The position numbers and the translations under genes are program-made. Shown one piece after another: positions 1 through 6,434 of a stretch of 16,212 nucleotides of DNA (its first letter is position 1; every line of letters begins with the position of its first letter). A model generated the notes under the pieces. That model made no database searches, had not been told where the DNA came from, and saw only the letters and a program-made list of their open reading frames with translations. Source of the DNA: Actinomycetes bacterium (GTDB lineage: Bacteria; Actinomycetota; Actinomycetes; Actinomycetales; Demequinaceae). Location of the stretch: assembly GCA_023432235.1 (NCBI GenBank), contig JAEYUX010000161.1, positions 1 to 16,212 on the forward strand, given 5' to 3'.

Positions 1-71
1 GCCACATACCAGGCATTCATGGGGTACGTCAGTAGTTTTGCGGTGTGAGTCGACGAGGCCTCGACCGTCAT
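1..71 (-). CDS. Rieske-type aromatic oxygenase, N-terminal fragment (vanillate O-demethylase oxygenase-like)
   Basis: Only the first 23 codons lie in the window; the gene runs off the left edge. The minus strand has an AAAGGAG ribosome binding site six bases before an ATG at 71. The peptide ends in YPMNAWYV, which matches the opening of vanillate O-demethylase oxygenase subunits and related Rieske ring-hydroxylating oxygenases, where an N-A-W-Y block comes just before the Rieske domain. Such enzymes demethylate methoxybenzoates such as vanillate using a ferredoxin reductase partner. The gene is divergent from a PadR regulator, and a VanR-like operator lies between them, which supports the vanA-like reading. 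The Rieske C-x-H and C-x-x-H motifs are outside the window, so the exact substrate is inference. Confidence 0.6.
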   Translation of the reverse strand, partial: MTVEASSTHTAKLLTYPMNAWYV

Positions 72-91
72 GGGGCACTCCTTTGTGGCTG

Positions 92-170
92 ACGGGTACT
101 GCGGGGGACACAACACTCGTGGCAAACTAACTATGCAGATAGTTATTTCACGTCTCTCGACAGTACCCGT
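92..170. repeat. 10-bp inverted repeat flanking the operator
   Basis: ACGGGTACTG at 92-101 is the exact reverse complement of CAGTACCCGT at 161-170. The two arms are about 60 bp apart and bracket the VanR-like operator. They may be second binding sites, one per divergent promoter, or arms of a looped complex. No partner protein is identified from the sequence. Confidence 0.5.
125..148. promoter_or_regulatory. VanR/PadR-type operator (24 bp)
   Basis: AACTAACTAT, four bases (GCAG), then ATAGTTATTT. Inside it TAACTAT and ATAGTTA form a perfect 7-bp inverted repeat with a 4-bp spacer. From memory, the Corynebacterium glutamicum VanR site is AACTAACTAA-N4-TTAGGTATTT; this one agrees at 17 of the 20 specified positions. 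It lies 53 bp from the Rieske start and 87 bp from the PadR start, so one bound repressor could control both divergent promoters. The -10 elements probably overlap the AT-rich arms, but I cannot place them with confidence. Confidence 0.7.
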
Positions 171-235
171 GACCGTTACTCTTGCCAAGAGCAACCGCCC
201 GAGCGGTTCGATATCCCCCACCTTCTGAGGACACG

Positions 236-826
236 ATGAGCCTGCGTTACGCCCTCCTCGCCTTGATTTCGGGTGGGCCGCTCACGGGGTACGACGCTGT
301 CAAACACTTCCGCACGTCCGTGGGCCACGTGTGGCATGCGCCGGATTCGCAGATCTATCCGGAGCTGCGCCGGATGCAGAGCGAGGGCTTGCTCGAGGCG
401 ACCGAGGTGCCGTGGGGCTCAGGCGGAGCGACAAAGACTCAATACGCACTGACGGACGCTGGCAGGGACGCGCTCGCCACGTGGCAACACACTCCCATCG
501 CGTATGCGCCGGAGCGGGACTCCGCTCACCTCGTCGCCGCCTACTTTGAGTGGGGGAGCATCGAGTCTGCCCGCGCGCGCCTCGAGGACCACATCGCGTT
601 CTTCACGGCGGCCAAGAAGAGCGCTGAGCGCCAGGCCCAAGACATCCGCGACCGCACGAGCGCGACGCTCCAGCGTCGGCTGTCTGTCACTGACCCCTCG
701 CAGTGGGACACGATCGCGGCCTTCAAAGCCTTTGCCTACGAGGGCAAGATCGCCCGTGCCGACGCCGAAATTGCCTGGGCGCAGAAAGGCCTCGCACTTC
801 TCGATTCCCTCGCTTCAGGGAACTAA
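236..826 (+). CDS. PadR-family transcriptional regulator (VanR-like)
   Basis: A 196-residue DNA-binding protein. Residues 1-80 form the PadR winged helix: MSLRYALLALI, then GPLTGYD, then the recognition stretch WHAPDSQIYPELRRMQSEGLL and a wing ending in YALTDAGRDAL. Residues 90-190 are helical and charged, as in the PadR C-terminal dimerisation domain. The length is close to Corynebacterium VanR. The ATG at 236 is chosen because TGAGG lies five bases upstream and the family motif starts there; an upstream TTG at 182 would add 18 unrelated residues. It is divergent from a Rieske oxygenase gene and separated from it by a VanR-like operator, so it probably represses that gene and itself until an aromatic acid such as vanillate binds. 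The ligand is inferred from context. Confidence 0.85.
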   Translation: MSLRYALLALISGGPLTGYDAVKHFRTSVGHVWHAPDSQIYPELRRMQSEGLLEATEVPWGSGGATKTQYALTDAGRDALATWQHTPIAYAPERDSAHLVAAYFEWGSIESARARLEDHIAFFTAAKKSAERQAQDIRDRTSATLQRRLSVTDPSQWDTIAAFKAFAYEGKIARADAEIAWAQKGLALLDSLASGN

Positions 827-902
827 CACACCTGCGTAAACCGGGCCTGTGCGCCTTCGCGCGGACGCTGCCCGGCACAATAGACACCAAGGAGGTTCAG
901 CC

Positions 903-2426
903 ATGGCATCGTTTGTCGACCGCGTCACGCTGCACGTGACGGCGGGCACCGGTGGCCACGGCGTCGCCTCTGTGCACCGCGAGAAGTTCAAACCCCTCGG
1001 CGGGCCCGATGGGGGAAACGGCGGCCACGGCGGCTCCGTCATCCTTTACGTGGACGCCCAGATGACCACCCTGCTCGACTACCACCACGCGCCCCACCGC
1101 AAGGCGGACAACGGCAAGCAGGGCGCGGGCAATATGCGTCACGGAGCAAATGCGGCCGACATGCGGCTTGCCGTGCCCAACGGCACTGTGGTCCTCAGCC
1201 AGGACGGCGAGGTGCTCACGGACCTGGTGGGCGACGGCGCCGAGTACGTGGTCGCCCGTGGTGGGCGCGGGGGCCTTGGTAATGCGGCGCTCGCGACCAC
1301 CAAGCGCAAGGCACCCGGCTTCGCTCTCCTTGGCGAGCCCGGCGAAGAAGTCTCGGTGGTGCTTGAACTCAAGTCCATCGCCGACGTCGCGCTTGTGGGC
1401 TACCCCAGCGCGGGTAAGTCGTCACTCATCGCGGCGATGAGCCGCGTGCGCCCCAAGATCGCCGACTACCCGTTCACGACGCTCGTGCCCAACTTGGGCG
1501 TGGTGGCGGCGGGGTCCACGCGCTTCACGATGGCGGACGTGCCGGGCCTTATCCCCGGCGCCTCGGAGGGGAAGGGTCTGGGACACGACTTCCTCCGTCA
1601 CATCGAGCGCTGCTCGGTCATTGCGCACGTGCTCGATACCGCCACGCTGGAGACCGACCGAGACCCCATTCGCGACCTTGCGGCGATCACCCACGAACTG
1701 CGCGCGTACTCCGGTGACGCGCACATTGCTGGTACGCCGCTGGCCGAGCGTCCGCAGGTCATCATCCTCAACAAGATCGATATCCCGGATGGCCGCGATC
1801 TCGCCGCGATGGTGCGCCCCGATCTTGAAGCGCTTGGGATGCCGGTCTATGAGGTGAGTGCCGTCAGCCACGAGGGCCTTGATGCTCTCGGCTTCGCACT
1901 GGCAGAGATGGTGGTCGCGGAGCGTGCCAAGGCACCGGTGCTCGAAAAGGCGCCGATTGTGTTGCGCCCGCGCGCCGTGGACGATGGCGGCTTCACCGTG
2001 CGCCACGTGCGCGATGGTGCTGAGGACTACTTTGAGGTGCGCGGCGCCAAACCTGAGCGGTGGGTGCGTCAGACCAACTTCACCAACGACGAAGCCGTGG
2101 GCTTCTTGGCGGACCGGCTCGCCCGGCTCGGCGTGGAAGACGAGCTCTTCCGTGCGGGTGCCGTGCCCGGCGCCCAGGTGGTGATCGGCGACCGTGCCAC
2201 CGGCGTCGTCTTCGATTGGGAGCCGACGATGGCCGCCGGGGCCGAACTGCTCGGCCGCCGTGGCACCGACCAACGCATCGAGGACTTCGAGCGTGCAACG
2301 CGGCCCACGCGTGCGCAAAAACGCCAGGAGTTCAAGGACAAGATGGATGGCAAGGCGGCGGCGCGTGAGGAACTGTGGACCGAGCGTGATGCGGGACACT
2401 GGACCGACCCCACAGGTGACGAGTGA
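903..2426 (+). CDS. obg: Obg family GTPase (ObgE/CgtA)
   Basis: A 507-residue essential GTPase that binds the large ribosomal subunit and takes part in its maturation and in stringent-response signalling. Residues 1-157 are the glycine-rich Obg fold (GGxGG runs such as GGPDGGNGGHGG). The G domain follows with a P-loop GYPSAGKSS near 166-174, switch region YPFTTL, DVPGLI (G3) and NKID (G4). The last 130 or so residues are the OCT domain of actinobacterial Obg (VRHVRDGAEDYFEVRG). The ATG at 903 has AAGGAGG seven bases upstream. The 76-bp gap to the PadR gene holds a CCGGGC/GCCCGG stem at 841-875 without a T-run. The usual upstream partners rplU and rpmA are not next to it. Its stop overlaps the earliest possible proB start. 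Confidence 0.97.
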   Translation: MASFVDRVTLHVTAGTGGHGVASVHREKFKPLGGPDGGNGGHGGSVILYVDAQMTTLLDYHHAPHRKADNGKQGAGNMRHGANAADMRLAVPNGTVVLSQDGEVLTDLVGDGAEYVVARGGRGGLGNAALATTKRKAPGFALLGEPGEEVSVVLELKSIADVALVGYPSAGKSSLIAAMSRVRPKIADYPFTTLVPNLGVVAAGSTRFTMADVPGLIPGASEGKGLGHDFLRHIERCSVIAHVLDTATLETDRDPIRDLAAITHELRAYSGDAHIAGTPLAERPQVIILNKIDIPDGRDLAAMVRPDLEALGMPVYEVSAVSHEGLDALGFALAEMVVAERAKAPVLEKAPIVLRPRAVDDGGFTVRHVRDGAEDYFEVRGAKPERWVRQTNFTNDEAVGFLADRLARLGVEDELFRAGAVPGAQVVIGDRATGVVFDWEPTMAAGAELLGRRGTDQRIEDFERATRPTRAQKRQEFKDKMDGKAAAREELWTERDAGHWTDPTGDE

Positions 2427-2437
2427 CCGGAGGGAAC

Positions 2438-3553
2438 GTGGGCCACAGTCGTGACGTGATTGCTCGCGCGCGCCGGGTTGTCGTCAAGATCGGCTCCTCA
2501 TCGCTTGCCGGTGATGACGGGCGCTTGGTGCTTGGCGTCGTGGAGCGCCTCGCAGATGTCATTGCCGCTGAGCAGGCGCGAGGCAAGCAGATCATTCTTG
2601 TCACCTCGGGTGCGATCGCTGCTGGAATTGGGCCGCTTGGGCTGCCCGCTCGCCCGCGCGACCTTGAGCTCCAGCAGGCCGCGGCGTCGGTGGGGCAAGG
2701 GATTCTTGTGGCCGCGTACTCTGCGGCCTTCGCGCGCCACGGACTCGCGGTCGGCCAGGTGCTGCTCACCACGGACGACATGATCCGGCGTCAGCACTAC
2801 GGCAATGCCCAGCGCGCGCTCAATCGCCTTCTTGACCTTGGCATCATCCCGATCGTCAACGAGAACGACGCCGTGGCGACCGACGAGATTCGTTTTGGCG
2901 ACAACGACCGCCTCGCGGCCTTGGTTGCGACCGTCGCGCACGCCGACGCGCTCGTTCTCCTCACGGACGTGGATGGGCTCTACACGGCCGCGCCCGACAC
3001 TCCTGGTGCGACGCGCATTGCCGAGGTGACGGAGCCGGGTGACGTCGCAGGCATCGACATTTCGCGGCGCGGTTCGGCGCTTGGCACGGGCGGCATGGTG
3101 ACGAAGCTTGAGGCGGCGTCCCTGGCGACGACGTCGGGCGTCGCCGTCGTGTTGGCGGCAACGGCCGACGCTGAGGCGGCTTTGGCGGGCGACGACGTGG
3201 GCACGCTGTTCCACATCACCGGCAAGCGCGACACGACGCGACTTCAGTGGCTTGCGCACGCGGCTCAGGTGCGGGGCGCGATTGTGCTCGACGACGGTGC
3301 GGTGCGGGCGGTCTCAGGCCGGCGCGCGTCGTTGCTTGCGGCAGGTGTGGTTGAGGTGCGCGGCTCTTTTGAGGCGGGGGAGCCCGTGGAGTTGGTACGC
3401 CGTGATGGTGGTGTGGTGGCCCGCGGCTTCGCAGGTTTCTCCTCTGAAGAGGCTGACCGCATGAAGGGACTCTCGACGGACTCGCTGCGCGACCAGCTCG
3501 GTGAGGACTACGCCCGCGAGCTCATCCACATCGACAACCTCGTCGTCCTCTAG
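2438..3553 (+). CDS. proB: Glutamate 5-kinase
   Basis: Phosphorylates L-glutamate to gamma-glutamyl phosphate, the first step of proline synthesis; feedback inhibition by proline is usual for the family. About residues 1-255 form the amino-acid kinase domain (VVVKIGSSSL, VTSGAIAAG, NENDAV, FGDNDRLAALVA, LLTDVDGLY, GTGGMVTKLEAA). The C-terminal 90 or so residues are a PUA domain. I prefer the GTG at 2438, preceded by GGAGG with a 4-base gap, because it puts the usual dozen residues before VVVKIG. A GTG at 2423, overlapping the obg stop as GTGA, would add five residues and is the alternative. It is co-transcribed with obg, as in many actinobacteria, but proA does not follow directly. Confidence 0.96.
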   Translation: MGHSRDVIARARRVVVKIGSSSLAGDDGRLVLGVVERLADVIAAEQARGKQIILVTSGAIAAGIGPLGLPARPRDLELQQAAASVGQGILVAAYSAAFARHGLAVGQVLLTTDDMIRRQHYGNAQRALNRLLDLGIIPIVNENDAVATDEIRFGDNDRLAALVATVAHADALVLLTDVDGLYTAAPDTPGATRIAEVTEPGDVAGIDISRRGSALGTGGMVTKLEAASLATTSGVAVVLAATADAEAALAGDDVGTLFHITGKRDTTRLQWLAHAAQVRGAIVLDDGAVRAVSGRRASLLAAGVVEVRGSFEAGEPVELVRRDGGVVARGFAGFSSEEADRMKGLSTDSLRDQLGEDYARELIHIDNLVVL

Positions 3554-3572
3554 CCGCACGCCGCCGGCCGGG

Positions 3573-3623
3573 CCCAGCGTCGGGCGACCCAAGCGTCGGC
3601 CCAAGCGTCGGCCCCAGCGTCAC
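3573..3623. repeat. 12-bp tandem repeat between converging genes
   Basis: CCCAAGCGTCGG occurs twice exactly (3588-3599, 3600-3611). Diverged copies flank it: CCCAGCGTCGGG plus three bases at 3573-3587 and CCCCAGCGTCAC at 3612-3623. The last copy contains the stop codon of the leftward hydrolase (3620-3622). It fills most of the space between the proB stop and that gene. It does not look like an intrinsic terminator (no T-run). Confidence 0.75.
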
Positions 3624-4261
3624 CCGCGCTGGAGGTAGCGCGCGACGTCGGCAAGCTCGGCGTCGTTCACCGAATGACTCATGCCGGGGTAGACCTTCTC
3701 CACCAGGGTGACGTTGTCGGCAAACCACGCCGACGCCGCCGCCACCAAAGCGGGAGGAATCACCGGATCGGCGGTGCCGCGGCCCCAAAACACGGCGGGC
3801 TTGGTCCGCGCGAGCACCTCGTCGCCAGGCTGTGCGGTGCTGAGAACGAAGCCGCTCAGGACTACGGCGTCGGCGACGCGCTCGGGGCGGGTCCGGAGCA
3901 GTTGGGTCACCATCATCCCGCCCTGTGAAAAGCCAAGCGCCGAGATCGCGGCGGTGGCGGGCACATGCGCATCAATCCACTCCCACACAAGCGCGGTGGC
4001 CTCTTCGATCGGCTCGGGGCGCAGCCAGTCTCCCTCCAAAGGGAACCAAGCCGCTCCGCCGTAGCCCATCTCGATCGGCGCGCGCAGGGACGCCCACGGC
4101 GCGTTGCCGGGCAGGTACGGGGCGAGACCTGCGAGGTCGTGCTCGTTGGAGCCGTAGCCGTGGAGCAGGATCGTCACCTTGTCTGGACCTGCGGCCGACG
4201 CTTCCTCGCCTTCGCCGTTAAGGAGGGGAAAGTTGGGGCTGGTGATTGCGCGGAGGGCCAT
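3620..4261 (-). CDS. Alpha/beta hydrolase, phospholipase/carboxylesterase family
   Basis: A 213-residue serine hydrolase. It has the oxyanion strand LLHGYGSN (32-39), the nucleophile elbow GFSQGG with Ser112, Asp165 in GTADPVIP and His196 in GMSHSV, which together make a full catalytic triad. Size and layout fit the Abhydrolase_2 (YpfH/carboxylesterase) group, which cleaves short carboxyl esters or lysophospholipids; the real substrate is unknown. The ATG at 4261 is the first start before the conserved fold; a GGAG lies somewhat far upstream (11 bases). The reading frame stays open far upstream across proA, but that is antisense to a real gene. It lies between proB (convergent) and proA (divergent), so it splits the proline pair. 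It has no signal peptide and should be cytoplasmic. Confidence 0.9.
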   Translation of the reverse strand: MALRAITSPNFPLLNGEGEEASAAGPDKVTILLHGYGSNEHDLAGLAPYLPGNAPWASLRAPIEMGYGGAAWFPLEGDWLRPEPIEEATALVWEWIDAHVPATAAISALGFSQGGMMVTQLLRTRPERVADAVVLSGFVLSTAQPGDEVLARTKPAVFWGRGTADPVIPPALVAAASAWFADNVTLVEKVYPGMSHSVNDAELADVARYLQRG

Positions 4262-4306
4262 GCCCCGATTATCTCCGGGCCGGGCGCCACTGGTGCCACG
4301 CGCACC

Positions 4307-4336
4307 CTGACCGGCCCGGATGGCGCCGCCTAGACT
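4307..4336 (+). promoter_or_regulatory. proA promoter, leaderless
   Basis: CTGACC at 4307-4312 and TAGACT at 4331-4336 are separated by 18 bp. The -10 ends six bases before the proA ATG, so transcription should start at or next to the A of the start codon. No Shine-Dalgarno sequence precedes that ATG, which supports a leaderless mRNA. Confidence 0.6.
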
Positions 4337-4342
4337 TGCCGC

Positions 4343-5629
4343 ATGACAGACACCGCCATCAACGCCGATGTCGAGGCCGCTGTCCTCGAATCCTGCCGAC
4401 GCGCCAAGGTCGCCTCGCGCGCCCTTGCGACCGCCACCCGCATCACCAAAGACGCCGCTCTTGAAGCGATGGCCCAGGCGCTCGTTGCCCAGGCCGAGCG
4501 CATCGTCAAAGCGAACGCTGTTGACGTGGAACGCGAGCGCGCCAACGGGATGAGCGAAGGCCTCCTTGACCGCCTCACTCTCACCCCGGAGCGGCTCGAG
4601 GCGATTGCGGAGGCCCTGAGGTTTGTCGCGTCGCTGCCGGACCCGGTGGGAGAGATCAAGCGGGGTTCGACGCTGCCGAACGGTTTGCGACTCGTACAGA
4701 AGGCCGTCCCGATGGGTGTGGTCGGCATGATCTATGAGGCCCGCCCCAATGTCACGGTGGACGCGGCCGCGCTGTGTCTTAAGTCGGGCAACGCTGCGGT
4801 GTTGCGCGGTGGCTCGGCGGCGCAGTCGAGCAATGAGGTGATCGTTGCCGTGCTGCAGGATGCGCTTGAGTCGGTGGGTCTGCCCCGCGATGCTGTTCAG
4901 TCGATCGACGCGTACGGCCGCGAGGGTGCGCGCGTGCTGATGGGTGCGCGCGGGCTCGTTGACGTGCTGGTACCCCGCGGTGGCCGGGACCTCATCCAGA
5001 CCGTGGTGCGCGAGAGCACCGTGCCGGCGATCGAGACGGGCGAGGGCAACTGCCACATTTACATCGACGCGAGCGCGCCCACACAGCGCGCGGTGGACAT
5101 TGTCCTCAACTCCAAGACGCAGCGCCTGGGCGTATGCAACACGGCCGAGACGCTCCTTGTGCACAAGGACGCGGCGCCCCGCGTGCTGCCCGAGATCATG
5201 AAGGCGCTCGCCGAAAAGGACGTCACCTTCCATGCGGACGACGCTGCGGCTGGCTTGGCGCCCGAGGTGGCACACATTGTCGCCGCCACTGAGGAGGACT
5301 GGGCAACCGAGTATCTTTCGGCCGACCTCGCGGTGAAGATTGTCGACGATCTCGACGAAGCGCTCGGTCACATCCGCCGCTACACAACGGGCCACACCGA
5401 GGCGATTGTCACCGAGGACATTGGCGCGGCTGATCGTTTTGTGGCGGGCCTCGATTCCGCCGCGATCATGGTGAACGCGTCGACGCGCTTTACCGATGGT
5501 GGGCAGTTTGGTCTGGGCGCCGAGATTGGCATTTCGACCCAGAAGCTCCACGCCCGGGGTCCGATGGGCTTGGCAGAGCTGACGACGACCACGTGGATCG
5601 TTTACGGAGACGGACACATCCGCACCTAA
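4343..5629 (+). CDS. proA: Gamma-glutamyl phosphate reductase
   Basis: A 428-residue cytosolic enzyme of the aldehyde dehydrogenase superfamily. It reduces gamma-glutamyl phosphate with NADPH to glutamate semialdehyde, the second step of proline synthesis after ProB. Visible family blocks are GVVGMIYEARPNVTVDAAALCLKSGNA near 125-151, IDVLVPRGG-like LVDVLVPRGGRDLI, ETGEGNCHIYID, and the catalytic cysteine Cys265 in LGVCNTAETLL. The C-terminus shows the typical RFTDGGQFGLGAEIGIST block. The length is normal. The ATG at 4343 has no ribosome binding site but sits six bases after a good -10 box, so it is probably leaderless. It is divergent from the hydrolase gene and can therefore be expressed apart from proB. 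Confidence 0.97.
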   Translation: MTDTAINADVEAAVLESCRRAKVASRALATATRITKDAALEAMAQALVAQAERIVKANAVDVERERANGMSEGLLDRLTLTPERLEAIAEALRFVASLPDPVGEIKRGSTLPNGLRLVQKAVPMGVVGMIYEARPNVTVDAAALCLKSGNAAVLRGGSAAQSSNEVIVAVLQDALESVGLPRDAVQSIDAYGREGARVLMGARGLVDVLVPRGGRDLIQTVVRESTVPAIETGEGNCHIYIDASAPTQRAVDIVLNSKTQRLGVCNTAETLLVHKDAAPRVLPEIMKALAEKDVTFHADDAAAGLAPEVAHIVAATEEDWATEYLSADLAVKIVDDLDEALGHIRRYTTGHTEAIVTEDIGAADRFVAGLDSAAIMVNASTRFTDGGQFGLGAEIGISTQKLHARGPMGLAELTTTTWIVYGDGHIRT

Positions 5630-5638
5630 CGAGGTGCG

Positions 5639-5666
5639 TTGTCCGCGCCAACACGCGTGACATACT
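5639..5666 (+). promoter_or_regulatory. Candidate promoter for the small-ORF/nadD/rsfS unit
   Basis: TTGTCC at 5639-5644 and CATACT at 5661-5666 with a 16-bp spacer lie just after the proA stop and about 30 bases before the next start codon. It resembles a housekeeping-sigma promoter, but the match is modest and read-through from proA is also possible. Confidence 0.35.
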
Positions 5667-5695
5667 GTGACGAACAGACTGAACAAGGAGTCACC

Positions 5696-5851
5696 GTGAC
5701 CACGATCCTCGCCGCCGCCGTTGAGAGCGGGCACGCCGAGTCGTCGATCCCGCCTGTGGCCATTGGCCTGGCGGCCTTTGCAGGCCTGATGGCGCTGTTG
5801 TTCATCACGTACGCGTTCAGGAGCGTTGGCACTCGCCACCAGGGTGACTAA
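5696..5851 (+). CDS. Small single-pass membrane protein, function unknown
   Basis: A 51-residue peptide starting at GTG 5696, with AAGGAG five bases upstream. An upstream TTG at 5639 in the same frame lacks such a site and overlaps the putative promoter. Residues 18-39 form one hydrophobic helix (PPVAIGLAAFAGLMALLFITYAF), followed by a short basic tail (RSVGTRHQGD), so the C-terminus should face the cytoplasm. Short membrane proteins of this kind often sit between proA and nadD in related actinobacteria. Its stop codon overlaps the preferred nadD start, so translation is probably coupled. I know of no experimental role. Confidence 0.75.
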   Translation: MTTILAAAVESGHAESSIPPVAIGLAAFAGLMALLFITYAFRSVGTRHQGD

Positions 5852-6434
5852 CGCACGAATCGGCGTCCTGGGGGGCACGTTCGATCCCATCCACATTGGC
5901 CACCTCGTTGTGGCCAGTGAGGTGTGCGCGGCTCTCAGTCTTGACACCGTTCTCCTCGTGCCGACGGCTGCTCAACCCTTCAAGGGCGAGACGTCCCGAG
6001 CGTCGGCTGGGCAGCGACTTGAGATGTGCCGTCTCGCCACCGCGGACGACGACAAGCTGCAGGTTTCTGACGTAGACGTGGTCCGTGGGGGAGTGACGTA
6101 CACCGTTGACACGCTGACGGACCTCACGGCGCAGTACCCGGGCGCCGAGCTCTACTTCATTGGCGGCGCCGACGCTCTCGCTCGTATCGATGAATGGCGG
6201 GAGCCGGAGCGATTGCGGGCCCTCGCTCGTTGGGTTGTAGTGGCCCGGCCAGGGCATGCCATCGAGGTGTCGGATGATCGGACGCTTGTGGTCGAGACCC
6301 CAGAAATGGGGGTATCCTCAACGGACGTTCGGCACCGCGTGGCGACGGGTGCGCCATGGCGCTACTTGGTCCCGGTTTCGGTAGCCGCATACATCGTTCA
6401 GCACGGGCTATACCTCGGAGGATCGAATGTCTGA
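5844..6434 (+). CDS. nadD: Nicotinate-nucleotide adenylyltransferase
   Basis: Transfers AMP from ATP to nicotinate mononucleotide to make deamido-NAD, a step of NAD synthesis in the cytoplasm. The nucleotidyltransferase signature GTFDPIHIGH lies at residues 11-20, FIGGADALARIDEW is the usual NaMN-binding segment, and SSTDVR at 158-163 is the ISSTxIR-type C-terminal ATP motif. The GTG at 5844 gives 196 residues with the expected short lead before GVLGGTFDP. It overlaps the stop of the preceding small gene and probably depends on coupling, since no good ribosome binding site is close. A TTG at 5826 (two bases after AGGAG) would add six residues. It overlaps the next gene by 8 bp, in an operon that also contains rsfS. 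Confidence 0.95.
   Translation: MTNARIGVLGGTFDPIHIGHLVVASEVCAALSLDTVLLVPTAAQPFKGETSRASAGQRLEMCRLATADDDKLQVSDVDVVRGGVTYTVDTLTDLTAQYPGAELYFIGGADALARIDEWREPERLRALARWVVVARPGHAIEVSDDRTLVVETPEMGVSSTDVRHRVATGAPWRYLVPVSVAAYIVQHGLYLGGSNV

Noticed and set aside
841..875. Terminator of the PadR gene
   Set aside because: Only a 6-bp stem with a long loop and no T-run; read-through into obg seems possible.
1422..2399. 325-residue minus-strand frame opposite obg
   Set aside because: Antisense to the conserved G and OCT domains; no recognisable motif.
4262..5947. Long open minus-strand frame upstream of the hydrolase, opposite proA
   Set aside because: It is antisense to a complete, conserved proA. High-GC codon bias keeps the opposite frame open. 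The hydrolase fold only begins at 4261.
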